Assembly (NCBI RefSeq): GCF_014646575.1
Contig: NZ_BMNN01000007.1
Location: 51,266-115,265 of the forward strand
DNA: 64,000 nt
DNA from: Halopseudomonas pertucinogena
Lineage (GTDB): Bacteria; Pseudomonadota; Gammaproteobacteria; Pseudomonadales; Pseudomonadaceae
Direction of reading: 5' to 3'
This document shows positions 10,161 through 18,894 of the stretch, piece by piece (position 1 is the first letter of the stretch; the number at the start of each line of letters is the position of its first letter). A model generated the notes under the pieces. It was not told where the DNA came from and made no database searches. It saw only the letters and a list, made by a program, of their open reading frames with translations. Both the position numbers and the translations under genes were made by a program.

Positions 10161-11138
10161 TCAGAGCTGCTCGCGCCCGTGCGGACGGTCAAGATCCAGC
10201 TGCGGCCCCGCCGGTACGATGCCGGTCGGGTTGATGGTCTCGTGGCTGCGGTAATAATGATCCTTGATGTGCTGCATGTTCACCGTGGCAGCCACACCGG
10301 GCCACTGATACAGCTCACGCACATAGCCTGACAGGTTGGGATAATCGACGATCCGCCGCAGGTTGCATTTGAAATGACCATGGTAGACCGGGTCAAAGCG
10401 GAGCAGGGTAGTAAACAGCCGCCAGTCCGCCTCGGTCAGGGTGTCGCCCAGCAGGTAGCGCTGCCCGCCCAGCCGCTCGTCCAGCTCGTCAAGCATGCCG
10501 AACAGCGGCCAGAAGGCCTGCTGGTACGCCTCGTCGCTGGTGGCAAAACCGGCCTTGTAGACGCCGTTGTTGACCAGATCGTAGACGCGCTCGTTGAGCG
10601 CGTCGATGTCTTTGCGCAATGCCTGCGGATAGTAGTCACCCGGCTTGGCGCCGACATCGTCGAAGGCGCTGTTGAACATGCGGATGATGTCCGCCGATTC
10701 GTTGCTGACGATCCGCTGTTGCTGCTTGTCCCAGAGTACCGGGATGGTCACCCGTCCCGTGTAATCGGGGGTATCGGCGGTGTAGATCTGGTGCATGTAG
10801 TCGGCCTGGTGAATCGGATCGGCGATTACCCCCTCGTCCGGGGCGAAGGTCCAGCCATGCTCGCGCATCAGCGGATTGACCACCGACAGCGAGATCATGC
10901 CCTCCAGCCCCTTCAGCGTGCGGAAGATCAGCGTGCGGTGCGCCCAGGGGCAGGCCAGCGACACGTACAGGTGGTAGCGGCCCGCTTCCGCCTTGAAGCC
11001 TCCTTCTCCGGTGGGGCCGGGGCGCCCGTCGGCGGTTACCCAGTTGCGGAACTGTGACTGGCTGCGGATGAAGTGGCCTTTGCTCGATTCGGTGTCGTAC
11101 CACTGATCTACCCATTTGCCTTCGACAAGTAAGCCCAT
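10161..11138 (-). CDS. yqjG: Glutathionyl-hydroquinone reductase (Xi-class GST, YqjG/PcpF family)
   Basis: 325-residue enzyme that removes glutathione from glutathionyl-hydroquinones. The catalytic cysteine lies in ACPWAHR (about residue 63), the Xi-class signature, followed by the characteristic TIPVLWD and SNESADIIRMFN segments. Length matches E. coli YqjG (328). It faces wrbA tail to tail, so two quinone-handling enzymes adjoin. The ATG at 11138 follows an AGGAGGACA ribosome-binding site. Confidence 0.93.
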   Translation of the reverse strand: MGLLVEGKWVDQWYDTESSKGHFIRSQSQFRNWVTADGRPGPTGEGGFKAEAGRYHLYVSLACPWAHRTLIFRTLKGLEGMISLSVVNPLMREHGWTFAPDEGVIADPIHQADYMHQIYTADTPDYTGRVTIPVLWDKQQQRIVSNESADIIRMFNSAFDDVGAKPGDYYPQALRKDIDALNERVYDLVNNGVYKAGFATSDEAYQQAFWPLFGMLDELDERLGGQRYLLGDTLTEADWRLFTTLLRFDPVYHGHFKCNLRRIVDYPNLSGYVRELYQWPGVAATVNMQHIKDHYYRSHETINPTGIVPAGPQLDLDRPHGREQL

Positions 11139-11382
11139 TGTGTCCTCCTGAAAAGGTCGGGGGGATTGGATTGATTCTAGCCAACAGGCTGTGTTCCCCG
11201 CTGATCGTCTTGATAGTGCTGATCATGGTCCATCCTTTCCTTACGGTTTATAAGCACAAAAAAGGGATGGAATTCATCGAACAGGTCGATATCAGGCCTT
11301 CGTGACAACAGCGAGCGGGTTGACATATCTGCGGCCGGCCCCGAGGGTATCCGCTCATATTGCTGATTCCCCGGAGCCCGTC

Positions 11383-12132
11383 ATGCCCACCACCACGCCC
11401 GACCTGCAGAGCCTGATCAGGGAAGCCCACCACGTCCTCGTCTTTACCGGGGCTGGCGTCTCGGCAGAAAGCGGTATAGCGACATTTCGCGACGCGCTGA
11501 CCGGCCTGTGGGCAAATAACGATCCTCAACAACTGGCCACGCCGGAAGGGTTCATGGCAGATCCCGCACGGGTATGGGGTTGGTACCAATGGCGGCGCCA
11601 GCAGTTGTTGAGCCGCGAACCGAACCCGGCACATTGGGCCATCGCGGCACTGGCGCAGCGGGGGGCCAGCGTCACCGTGGTGACCCAGAACGTGGATGAC
11701 CTGCACGAGCGCGCCGGAAGCGAAGGAGTGATTCACCTGCACGGCAGCCTGCTGTCGACCCACTGCTTTGACTGCGCAATCCCCGCCCAGGTGCCGGTGG
11801 ACCCGATGCCCCTGGATGGCGCAGCCATTCCTCCTCCACACTGTGAACACTGTAACGGTCTGCTGCGCCCGGGCGTCGTCTGGTTTGGCGAGGCATTGCC
11901 TGAAGAGGCCTGGCAGCAGGCGGTGGAGGCAGCACAATCGGCGGACCTCGTGCTGGTTGTCGGCACCTCCGGCCTGGTCTACCCGGCAGCACAGATACCG
12001 GGGCTGGCGTGGGAGCGCGGTGCCACGGTGGTGCATGTGAATACCGAGCCGGTGCCTGTGGCCGCAGAGCGGGAGTACAGCGTGGTTGGGCCGGCGGGGA
12101 AAATTCTCGGCGGATTAAATGAAGGGCGCTGA
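11383..12132 (+). CDS. cobB: NAD-dependent protein deacylase, CobB/SIRT5-like sirtuin
   Basis: 249-residue sirtuin. The NAD-binding motif GAGVSAESGIATFR, TQNVDDLHERAG and catalytic HLHGS are present, as are two CxxC zinc pairs (HCFDC and HCEHC). The segment WYQWRRQQ places Tyr and Arg three residues apart, as in E. coli CobB (Tyr92/Arg95), the pair that recognises succinyl- and malonyl-lysine; a desuccinylase activity is therefore likely in addition to deacetylation. The start chosen is the ATG at 11383 (MPTTTPDL); a longer frame from 11302 lacks similarity. Confidence 0.92.
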   Translation: MPTTTPDLQSLIREAHHVLVFTGAGVSAESGIATFRDALTGLWANNDPQQLATPEGFMADPARVWGWYQWRRQQLLSREPNPAHWAIAALAQRGASVTVVTQNVDDLHERAGSEGVIHLHGSLLSTHCFDCAIPAQVPVDPMPLDGAAIPPPHCEHCNGLLRPGVVWFGEALPEEAWQQAVEAAQSADLVLVVGTSGLVYPAAQIPGLAWERGATVVHVNTEPVPVAAEREYSVVGPAGKILGGLNEGR

Positions 12133-12182
12133 CGTTGGCGTTGATGGCGCTGGCCATCGCAATGCACAGGAGTAGACGAGTC

Positions 12183-12641
12183 ATGACTCGCGCGATTCAG
12201 GATTATTACCCCGAGCGGTTCAGTCACTGCTTCGGTTGTGGCAGAAACAATCCCCACGGGCATCAGCTGAAGAGCTACTGGAAGGGCGATGAGACGATTG
12301 CCCGCTTCACCATTGCGCCCATGTACAGCGGTGGGGTACCGGGCAATGCCTATGGAGGCATGGTCGCATCCCTCATTGACTGCCACGGCACAGCATCGGC
12401 TGCGGCCTTCGCCTGCCGCGCGCAAGGTCACGAGCTGGGGGAGGGAGCGGAGCCGGTGCGCTTCGTCACGGCGTCGCTGACCATCGACTATCTGAGACCG
12501 ACACCCGTCGGCAAGGAAGTCACCATTACGGGCAGGCTGATGAGTCTCGAAGGGCGCAAGGTGCGTGTTGCACTGGCCCTGGCCGCGGGCGGCACGGTGT
12601 GTGCCCGGGGTGAGATGCTTGCGGTGCAGTTTCGCGAGTGA
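12183..12641 (+). CDS. PaaI-family hotdog thioesterase
   Basis: 152-residue single hotdog-fold protein. The region around GNAYGGMVASLIDCHG corresponds to the HGG-containing helix of the PaaI/YbgC-like thioesterases, and TIDYLRPTPVGKEVTITG is the typical following strand. The N terminus has a CFGCGRNNPHG segment, common in this subfamily. Substrate is unknown; acyl-CoA hydrolysis is inferred from family. The ATG at 12183 is preferred over one at 12135, whose extra residues look unrelated. It lies 50 bp after cobB on the same strand. Confidence 0.85.
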   Translation: MTRAIQDYYPERFSHCFGCGRNNPHGHQLKSYWKGDETIARFTIAPMYSGGVPGNAYGGMVASLIDCHGTASAAAFACRAQGHELGEGAEPVRFVTASLTIDYLRPTPVGKEVTITGRLMSLEGRKVRVALALAAGGTVCARGEMLAVQFRE

Positions 12642-12699
12642 AGACTCCCGGTATGATGGGGCCTCCCCGTACTCGGAACCAATGTGGCAAACGGCACAA

Positions 12700-13434
12700 A
12701 TGAACATTTCACATACCCCAGCACCCATGGCCGAGCGCTCCGGCCGACCTGAACTGACCACCCTGGCAGGTCGCAACATCCTCTTCGTCATGGCCGACAA
12801 GGCCGAATACGGCCCGCACCTGCAGCGACGCTTCGTGCCGCTGATGACCGGCATCGGCCCGGTCGAGGCGGCGGTGCAGTTGACCGCAGCGCTCGCCGCT
12901 CTGGCTCAGAGTGGAAGACTGCCGGATCTGGTGGTGTCCCTGGGCTCGGCCGGCAGTCGGGTGCTGGAGCAGACCGAGGTCTACCAGGCGACGTCCGTTG
13001 CCTACCGCGACATGGACGCCAGCGCCCTGGGCTTCGAAAAGGGCGTCACACCCTTCCTCTCGCTGCCAGCGACGGTGCCACTGCCGCTGCGTATTCCCGG
13101 TGTGCCACAGGCCACTCTGTCCACCGGGGGAAATATCGTCTCGGGCGCGGCGTACGATGCGATTTCAGCCGAGATGGTGGATATGGAAACCTACGCCTGC
13201 CTGCGCGCCTGCATGCAGTTCGATGTGCCGCTGGTGGCCCTGCGCGGTATTTCGGATGGCAAGGCCGATCTGCATCACGTCGATGACTGGACCGAATACC
13301 TGCATATCATCGATGAGAAGCTGGCAGAGGCGGTGGATCGGCTGGAGGCGGTGTTGGCCGGTGATATGGAATGGTTGGCTGATGGTACCAATGCGCTCAC
13401 GAAGGGTGAATGGCTATCTCGCAGCTTTGGATGA
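12700..13434 (+). CDS. 5'-methylthioadenosine/S-adenosylhomocysteine nucleosidase family protein
   Basis: About 244 residues. Hydrolyses the N-glycosidic bond of methylthioadenosine and adenosylhomocysteine if the activity is conserved. Seen: MTGIGPVEAA near the N terminus, SLGSAGSR (phosphorylase-like nucleoside fold), SAEMVDMETYA (the EME-type ribose-binding segment) and GISDGKAD with the catalytic Asp. The start is uncertain: ATGs at 12682, 12700 and 12727 are all in frame, and the conserved fold begins only near ILFVMADKAEYG. It is the last core-looking gene before the restriction-modification island. Confidence 0.85.
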   Translation: MNISHTPAPMAERSGRPELTTLAGRNILFVMADKAEYGPHLQRRFVPLMTGIGPVEAAVQLTAALAALAQSGRLPDLVVSLGSAGSRVLEQTEVYQATSVAYRDMDASALGFEKGVTPFLSLPATVPLPLRIPGVPQATLSTGGNIVSGAAYDAISAEMVDMETYACLRACMQFDVPLVALRGISDGKADLHHVDDWTEYLHIIDEKLAEAVDRLEAVLAGDMEWLADGTNALTKGEWLSRSFG

Positions 13435-13437
13435 GTA

Positions 13438-13449
13438 CGCACCCGACAG
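13438..13449 (+). repeat. Possible att-like repeat, left boundary of the restriction island
   Basis: The 12 bases here (CGCACCCGACAG) match 11 of 12 bases inside the 3' end of tRNA-Arg at 22281-22292, in the same orientation. The pair brackets the type I restriction island and lies only 4 nt after the nucleosidase stop codon. No integrase gene is present between them, and a 12-bp match with one mismatch is weak, so this is only a candidate scar of tRNA-targeted integration. Confidence 0.25.
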
Positions 13450-13491
13450 CCTGCCACTTTAATTTGGTATCAACGGAAGTATCTTTTCACC

Positions 13492-16400
13492 TTACACACT
13501 CCACGCATTAGACAGCACCTCAGCTTGCTTCAACACCAGCTCCACAGCCCCCGGTGCTTCATCGGGTGGGTATTTGTACCGCTGCAAGGTACGTCGAACC
13601 AGGATCCGTAACTTGGCTCTGACACTCTCGCGTACCTGCCAGTCCACGGTGGTGGATGCGCGTAGTTTCTCAGTGATTTCCACCGCAATCTTCTTCAGGA
13701 TTTCATCGCCCAGCTCGCGCACGGCGCTCTCGTTGTTGGCCAGGGCATCATAAAAGGCGATTTCGTCCGGGTTGAGGCCCAGCGCAGCCTCCCTCTCCAT
13801 CTCGGCCTGGAACTGCTTGGCCATGGCAATCAGTTCTTCAATGACCTGCGCCGTTTCGATGCCGCGGTTGTTGTAGCGGCGCAGGGTCTCCTGCAGGCGG
13901 TCAGCGTACTTCTTCTCCTGCACCACGTTGTTGCCAGTGCGGGCCTTGATATTGTCCTTCAGGAGCTTTTCCAGCAGCTCCACGGCCAGATTCCTGTAGG
14001 GCATGCGCCGTACATCATCCAGGAACTCGTCAGACAGCAGCCCGATATTGGGCTTGTCGAGGCCGCACAGGGCGAACACGTCGGTCACACCCTCGGCAAC
14101 GACGGCGTTGTCGAGGATCTGCTTGAGCACCGAGTTCTTTTCTTCCTCGGTCAGCTTCCTGTCCACGCTGGTGTGCTTGGTAATCGCAGCCTTTACTGCC
14201 GACAGGAAGGCTACCTCCTTATGGTAGGTCCGAGCCTGATCGAGGGTGCTGCACAGGCTGTAAGCCTTGTTCAGAGCCAGCACCGTATCGAGGAAGCGTT
14301 TCTTGCCGTCCTCCAGCCCGAGCACGTGGTTGGCTGCCGGTACCAGCAGCTTGTGCGGTTGATCTTCGAAGCCGCTGTAGTCGAAGCCCTTGCTGTTCGG
14401 TCCGGGCGCAAACATGCCATGGATGATATCCAGCTTTTCGAGCATCACGGCGAAGGCTTCTTCCGCGCTGTGCGTGGGTTCGCCGCGGCCCTTGGCGTCG
14501 GTGTAGGTTTTCAGCGCCTGTTTGAGCTCGTTGGCGATGCCGATGTAGTCCACCACCAGACCGCCGGGCTTGTTCTTGAATACCCGGTTGACGCGGGCGA
14601 TGGCCTGCATCAGGTTGTGGCCCTTCATGGGCTTGTCTATGTACATGGTGTGGCAGCACGGGGCGTCGAAACCGGTCAGCCACATGTCCCGGACGATGAC
14701 CAGCTTCAGCGGGTCGTTGATATCCTTGAAGCGTTTTTCGAGTCGCTTCTTGGTTTGTTTGTTGTAGATATGGGGCTGCAGGGCCGCCTTGTCCGATGCT
14801 GACCCGGTCATGACAATCTTGATGGCGCCTTTTTCCGGGTCTGGGTCGTGCCACTGCGGGCGCAACGCGACGATTTCGTCATACAGCTGCACGCAGATGT
14901 CCCGGCTCATGGCCACGATCATCGCCTTGCCGTCCATCATGGCGGTACGTGTTTCAAAGTGCTCCACCAGGTCGGCCGCAACCTGACGCAGGCGCGGTCC
15001 TGCACCAACCAGCTTTTCCAGTCGGCTCCACTCGCCCTTGGTTCTTTCCCGCTGGGTAACGTCTTCCTCGTCCTCTACGACCTCATCCACCTGATCGGAC
15101 AGGGCTTCGATTTCATCGTGATTGATATCCAGTTTTGCCAGGCGTGACTCGTAATAGATGGGCACAGTGGCACCGTCATCTACCGCATCCTGGATATCGT
15201 AAATGGATACGTAATCACCGAAGACCGCGCGGGTATCCTTGTCCTCGGTGGCGATGGGCGTGCCGGTAAAGCCAATGAACGAAGCGTTCGGCAACGCATC
15301 GCGCATGTGCTTGGCATAACCGAATTTGTAGCTGCCGTCCTGTTTCAGGGTGGCCTTCAGGCCGTATTGACTGCGGTGGGCCTCGTCGGAAATCACCACT
15401 ATGTTGTGGCGGTCATTCAGGATCGGATGGCCGCTTTCGTCTTCCAGCAGCGCGAACTTCTGCACGGTAGTGAAAATGATGCCGCCGGATTCGCGCTCGG
15501 CCAGCAGTTGGCGCAGGGTATCGCGATCGTCCGCCTGAACCGGCTCTTGCTTGAGCAGCTCCCGTGCAGCAGAGAAGGTGGCAAACAGTTGACCGTCGAG
15601 GTCATTACGGTCGGTAACCACAACGATGGTCGGGTTGTTCAGCTCCGGCTGCTGCAGCAGCATCCCCGCGTAGCAGCACATGGAAATGCTCTTGCCTGAG
15701 CCCTGGGTGTGCCAGACCACGCCCGCTTTCTTGCTGCCGGGCGCGACCTCGGCGCCGTAGGTGGCGCGCCGTTCCCGGAGCTCCTTTTCCGGTACGGATG
15801 CCGCAATAATGGTCGCCCTGACGGCCTCGCGCACCGCGTGGAACTGGTGGTAACCGGCGATTTTCTTGATCAGCTTCTCGGAGTCCGTCTCGAACAGGAC
15901 AAAGTAGCGGATATAGTCGAGAAGCAGCTCGCGATCGAAGAAGCCGCGCACCATCGTCTCCAGCTGCCACTCCAGCAGCGGTTTGTCGTCTTCGTGCTTG
16001 ATTGTGCGCCAGGGCATGAAGCGCTCCTGGCTGGCTGTGAGCGAGCCTACCCGGGCGTTGTAGCCATCACTGATCACCAGGGCTTCGTTGTAGACGAACA
16101 GCTCCGGCAGCTCGTCCTTGTAGGTCTGAATCTGGTTGAAGGCATCCCAGATGCTGACGTTTTCCGAGGTGTGGCTTTTCAGCTCAAGTACGGCCAGGGG
16201 CAGGCCGTTGACAAAGCAGATGATGTCGGGGCGGCGCAGTTGCTTGCTGCCCTGCAGGGTGAACTGATTGATGGCGCGAAAGCGGTTGGCTTCGAGCTGT
16301 TCGAAGTCGATCAGCAGGGCATGGTCGTGGATGATGCGGTCGTCCAGCTTGTAATCCACCGGCACACCATCCAGTAACAGCCGGTGAAAGGCCCGGTTGC

Positions 16401-16644
16401 TCACTACGGTGTCCAGGCTCGATGGCTGGCGCACCTGGGAGATCGCCTGTTCAACAGCGGAGTCTGGCAGGTGCGGGTTGATCCGCCGAATGGCCGCTTC
16501 CAGATCAGCCAGCAGCAGCACCTGGCGATAATCACTGCGCTCCGGAGCGATACCATCCGGCGCCAGATCCGGACCATGACCCAGCTCCCAACCACCCTCG
16601 GCGAACCATTCCAGGCATTGCTGTTCCAGCTGATCTTCCGTCAT
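13492..16644 (-). CDS. hsdR: Type I restriction endonuclease, subunit R (HsdR)
   Basis: 1050-residue motor and nuclease subunit that translocates and cleaves unmodified DNA. The N-terminal PD-(D/E)xK nuclease shows [18 protein letters not shown]. The helicase has Walker A HTQGSGKS, the DEAH box [12 protein letters not shown], motif [10 protein letters not shown] and motif [10 protein letters not shown]. The C-terminal region is helical and matches HsdR assembly domains. The frame is intact. It is the last gene of the leftward island, separated from the Abi_2 gene by 198 bp, so it may have its own promoter. Confidence 0.96.
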   Translation of the reverse strand: MTEDQLEQQCLEWFAEGGWELGHGPDLAPDGIAPERSDYRQVLLLADLEAAIRRINPHLPDSAVEQAISQVRQPSSLDTVVSNRAFHRLLLDGVPVDYKLDDRIIHDHALLIDFEQLEANRFRAINQFTLQGSKQLRRPDIICFVNGLPLAVLELKSHTSENVSIWDAFNQIQTYKDELPELFVYNEALVISDGYNARVGSLTASQERFMPWRTIKHEDDKPLLEWQLETMVRGFFDRELLLDYIRYFVLFETDSEKLIKKIAGYHQFHAVREAVRATIIAASVPEKELRERRATYGAEVAPGSKKAGVVWHTQGSGKSISMCCYAGMLLQQPELNNPTIVVVTDRNDLDGQLFATFSAARELLKQEPVQADDRDTLRQLLAERESGGIIFTTVQKFALLEDESGHPILNDRHNIVVISDEAHRSQYGLKATLKQDGSYKFGYAKHMRDALPNASFIGFTGTPIATEDKDTRAVFGDYVSIYDIQDAVDDGATVPIYYESRLAKLDINHDEIEALSDQVDEVVEDEEDVTQRERTKGEWSRLEKLVGAGPRLRQVAADLVEHFETRTAMMDGKAMIVAMSRDICVQLYDEIVALRPQWHDPDPEKGAIKIVMTGSASDKAALQPHIYNKQTKKRLEKRFKDINDPLKLVIVRDMWLTGFDAPCCHTMYIDKPMKGHNLMQAIARVNRVFKNKPGGLVVDYIGIANELKQALKTYTDAKGRGEPTHSAEEAFAVMLEKLDIIHGMFAPGPNSKGFDYSGFEDQPHKLLVPAANHVLGLEDGKKRFLDTVLALNKAYSLCSTLDQARTYHKEVAFLSAVKAAITKHTSVDRKLTEEEKNSVLKQILDNAVVAEGVTDVFALCGLDKPNIGLLSDEFLDDVRRMPYRNLAVELLEKLLKDNIKARTGNNVVQEKKYADRLQETLRRYNNRGIETAQVIEELIAMAKQFQAEMEREAALGLNPDEIAFYDALANNESAVRELGDEILKKIAVEITEKLRASTTVDWQVRESVRAKLRILVRRTLQRYKYPPDEAPGAVELVLKQAEVLSNAWSV

Positions 16645-16842
16645 TGACTGCTTCCTTTGGGTACATCTGCCAATATCTTCTCAGGCTACCATTGATCCCA
16701 TAGTGCTTGTCGGCTCGCCAGCCTGTCGAGTGCTGCTCTGGCCATGCGGTAGGCTTTACATGCAAGCATTATTGCACTAGTATCAGCGCCAATATGACCG
16801 GCGCCTCTGCACTTCTGTGTACGCGTCGGTTCTCATTTCTGC

Positions 16843-17805
16843 CTATTGCTTACGCCACACCGGCCAGTTCTCCCAGCCCTCTACCACACCCATATCCTTC
16901 AAGCTCAGCTGCTGGTTTGCCAGTCTGGGAAACTCTTCTGCCAACAAAGCCTTGTACCGGTCACCCCAGCTGGAATTGGGACAGATCACCCGCATCAGCT
17001 GCTGGATCAGGCAGAAGTAGAAGAATGGCCGGGAAGGTTTCAACTCCTTCGACCAGCCCTCTGGAACCGTTGATATTTCCACCACGTTGATATTCCACAG
17101 GCGGCTGTGGTGCGCCGAAACATTGCGGATGAAGTTCAGGCTGCGTAACCACTGAGCAAAGGCCTTGCCAGTTGGTGCACCGTAAATGGCTGCAATAGTC
17201 TCCTGATCCTCATGTGCCATGCCGGAAAACAGCTTGGATAGCGCGCCAAAGTCCAATACCTCTATCGCCACCCAGATAGGTAAGCTGCCGTAATGAGTAA
17301 TGTGGTGTGCGACGAAGGGTTCTTTACGTGCGCGCTGGAGCAGAGCGTGGTATTTGGCCAGCCACAGGTCATGTTCTGTTTTTCCTTTGTCAGGGCCAGC
17401 TTTGAATGGGCGACGTGCAAACTTGCCGTGCAGGCAATCGGGGTTCTCATGCGCTCGCGGGTCGCGCTGACCCAACAGGTGAGCCACATCCACCCGTACG
17501 GCCATTTCGATACGCTCCAACGCATCCAGTGCCAGCAGACGGAGTTTCTTATCGAAAACGTACAGCTTAACCACATCCTCAAAGCGGCTGCCAGGGACAA
17601 AACGGTCGTCGCGTACGGGGCGATCCTGCCTGGCTGATGCTGTCCGGTCTATTTCCCGCAGTGGATACCAATATCCGCTCAAGCGGTAGTAGCCCAGTCG
17701 TTTGAGGTAGCCCAGCGCTGCTGCGCGGTCTTCCACCTGAAGCCCGCGCCCACGCAGTTGTTCCAACTGATCAGAAAACGATAGCCATGGCTTCAGTGGT
17801 TTCAA
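16843..17805 (-). CDS. Abi_2 (AbiD/AbiF-like) abortive-infection family protein
   Basis: 320 residues. The N terminus (LSFSDQLEQLRGRGLQVEDR, YLKRLGYYRLSGYW) and the later RNVSAHHSRLWN segment are typical of the Abi_2 family, known from lactococcal AbiD/AbiF phage-exclusion proteins. RNVSAHH fits the R-x4-H pattern of HEPN RNases, so an RNase toxin activity is plausible but not shown. It sits between the modification and restriction genes of the type I system, 18 nt downstream of the DUF4268 gene, suggesting one defence transcript. Confidence 0.85.
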   Translation of the reverse strand: MKPLKPWLSFSDQLEQLRGRGLQVEDRAAALGYLKRLGYYRLSGYWYPLREIDRTASARQDRPVRDDRFVPGSRFEDVVKLYVFDKKLRLLALDALERIEMAVRVDVAHLLGQRDPRAHENPDCLHGKFARRPFKAGPDKGKTEHDLWLAKYHALLQRARKEPFVAHHITHYGSLPIWVAIEVLDFGALSKLFSGMAHEDQETIAAIYGAPTGKAFAQWLRSLNFIRNVSAHHSRLWNINVVEISTVPEGWSKELKPSRPFFYFCLIQQLMRVICPNSSWGDRYKALLAEEFPRLANQQLSLKDMGVVEGWENWPVWRKQ

Positions 17806-17823
17806 TTCAGTGCCTTTGTCCTG

Positions 17824-18168
17824 TTACTGGTTCTTCAGGTTTTGCCTGATCACGCCAAGGGGTGTGCTCAGGGTGCTTTCCAGCCGCGTCATATGCTCCA
17901 CCAGCCATTTGATCATATCCGCCCAATTGTCCTTGTTATAGCCATCCACCGCTCGGGAGTACTGGATACGGCAGGCCTTGCGGTTGGGCAGGGGCTGCCA
18001 TTCAAGCTCTGCACCAAACTCCGCCTCGATCTGTTCTTTCTGTGCGAATAGTTGGTCGAATACCAGCTGGTTGGTCTCGGCCTGGGGGCGGGACATGTAA
18101 AACTCTACCCGGACCTCGCCCTTACTGAAGATCAGGCTCATTGCTGGCGCTTTTTCTTCATCTTCCAA
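17824..18168 (-). CDS. Short DUF4268 domain protein
   Basis: 114 residues (105 if translation starts at the internal Met of MSLIFSKGEV). The segment RVEFYMSRPQAETNQLVFDQL, then LPNRKACRIQYS and MIKWLVEHMTRLE, resembles the DUF4268 domain, which is usually the C-terminal half of roughly 300-residue proteins carrying an N-terminal nuclease-like domain. Here only that domain is present, so it is a standalone version or a remnant. Function unknown. It is packed between the membrane protein (30 nt upstream) and Abi_2 (18 nt downstream). Confidence 0.7.
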   Translation of the reverse strand: MEDEEKAPAMSLIFSKGEVRVEFYMSRPQAETNQLVFDQLFAQKEQIEAEFGAELEWQPLPNRKACRIQYSRAVDGYNKDNWADMIKWLVEHMTRLESTLSTPLGVIRQNLKNQ

Positions 18169-18198
18169 TGGGTTGATGCGGTTGGTGGTGGGTTGATT

Positions 18199-18894
18199 TT
18201 AAATATCCTCTGTATTCCCCTTTGTTTTGCTTACCCATTCACTTTCCAGAGTGGTCGTCTCTATAATGTGAGTAAGTTTCCCAACAAGTGGTTTTAGCGC
18301 ACCAATTTGTTTGCCGACCTCATCCAAGGAGTCAACTATTTTGATTAGGGGTGGCTTATTTACAAAGCCGGGTAAGCCTGCGTAAGGACTGACATCCAAA
18401 GGGAAAATGCTTGAAATTTTACGACTGCTCTGCAGTGTGGACCATTCAAGCTTAATATTGAAAGGTGGTATCGGTTTTTCCTCACCTGCCTTGGATTTAA
18501 AAAGTTGGTGCCCTACTGCGAAGAAGAGGGAGAGCTTCTCACCTTGAGGAATCATGCTGATTGGTCCGCGTCTCAAGGTACAGTCTAGCTGCAGGTTGTA
18601 TCTGGAAAAGTCTTCAGGAGATCCCAGAAACTGAAAACATACATTTCTAGCGGGCCCTGTACCCACATTGGCAATCGCAATGTTCAAGCCACCCGTGCCA
18701 TCTGGGTGCGGCTCGTAGTAGGCGATAAGACGGGGCTCAGAACCGGCTTTACGCATCGCCCGGTTTTCCCGCCACAGGAAAAGTGTCAAGCCGGCGATTA
18801 CCACTGTGGAAAAGCCGCTTAAAACTGTCGCTACGTCTTTCCAGTTTTCCATGCTAGATAGCCAGTGGATTAGGTTTTGACAGAAATTATCCAT
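18199..18894 (-). CDS. Unknown membrane protein embedded in the restriction operon
   Basis: 231 residues, no family recognised. One membrane helix is visible near residues 24-41 (VLSGFSTVVIAGLTLFLW), followed by a basic stretch and a roughly 190-residue soluble domain with predicted beta-rich parts (LNIAIANVGTGPARNVCFQF resembles an immunoglobulin-like strand pair). The ATG follows the hsdS stop directly (TGAATG), so it should be cotranslated with hsdS. The DNA is richer in A/T than the flanking core genes, consistent with horizontal origin. A role in phage defence is inferred from position only. Confidence 0.7.
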   Translation of the reverse strand: MDNFCQNLIHWLSSMENWKDVATVLSGFSTVVIAGLTLFLWRENRAMRKAGSEPRLIAYYEPHPDGTGGLNIAIANVGTGPARNVCFQFLGSPEDFSRYNLQLDCTLRRGPISMIPQGEKLSLFFAVGHQLFKSKAGEEKPIPPFNIKLEWSTLQSSRKISSIFPLDVSPYAGLPGFVNKPPLIKIVDSLDEVGKQIGALKPLVGKLTHIIETTTLESEWVSKTKGNTEDI

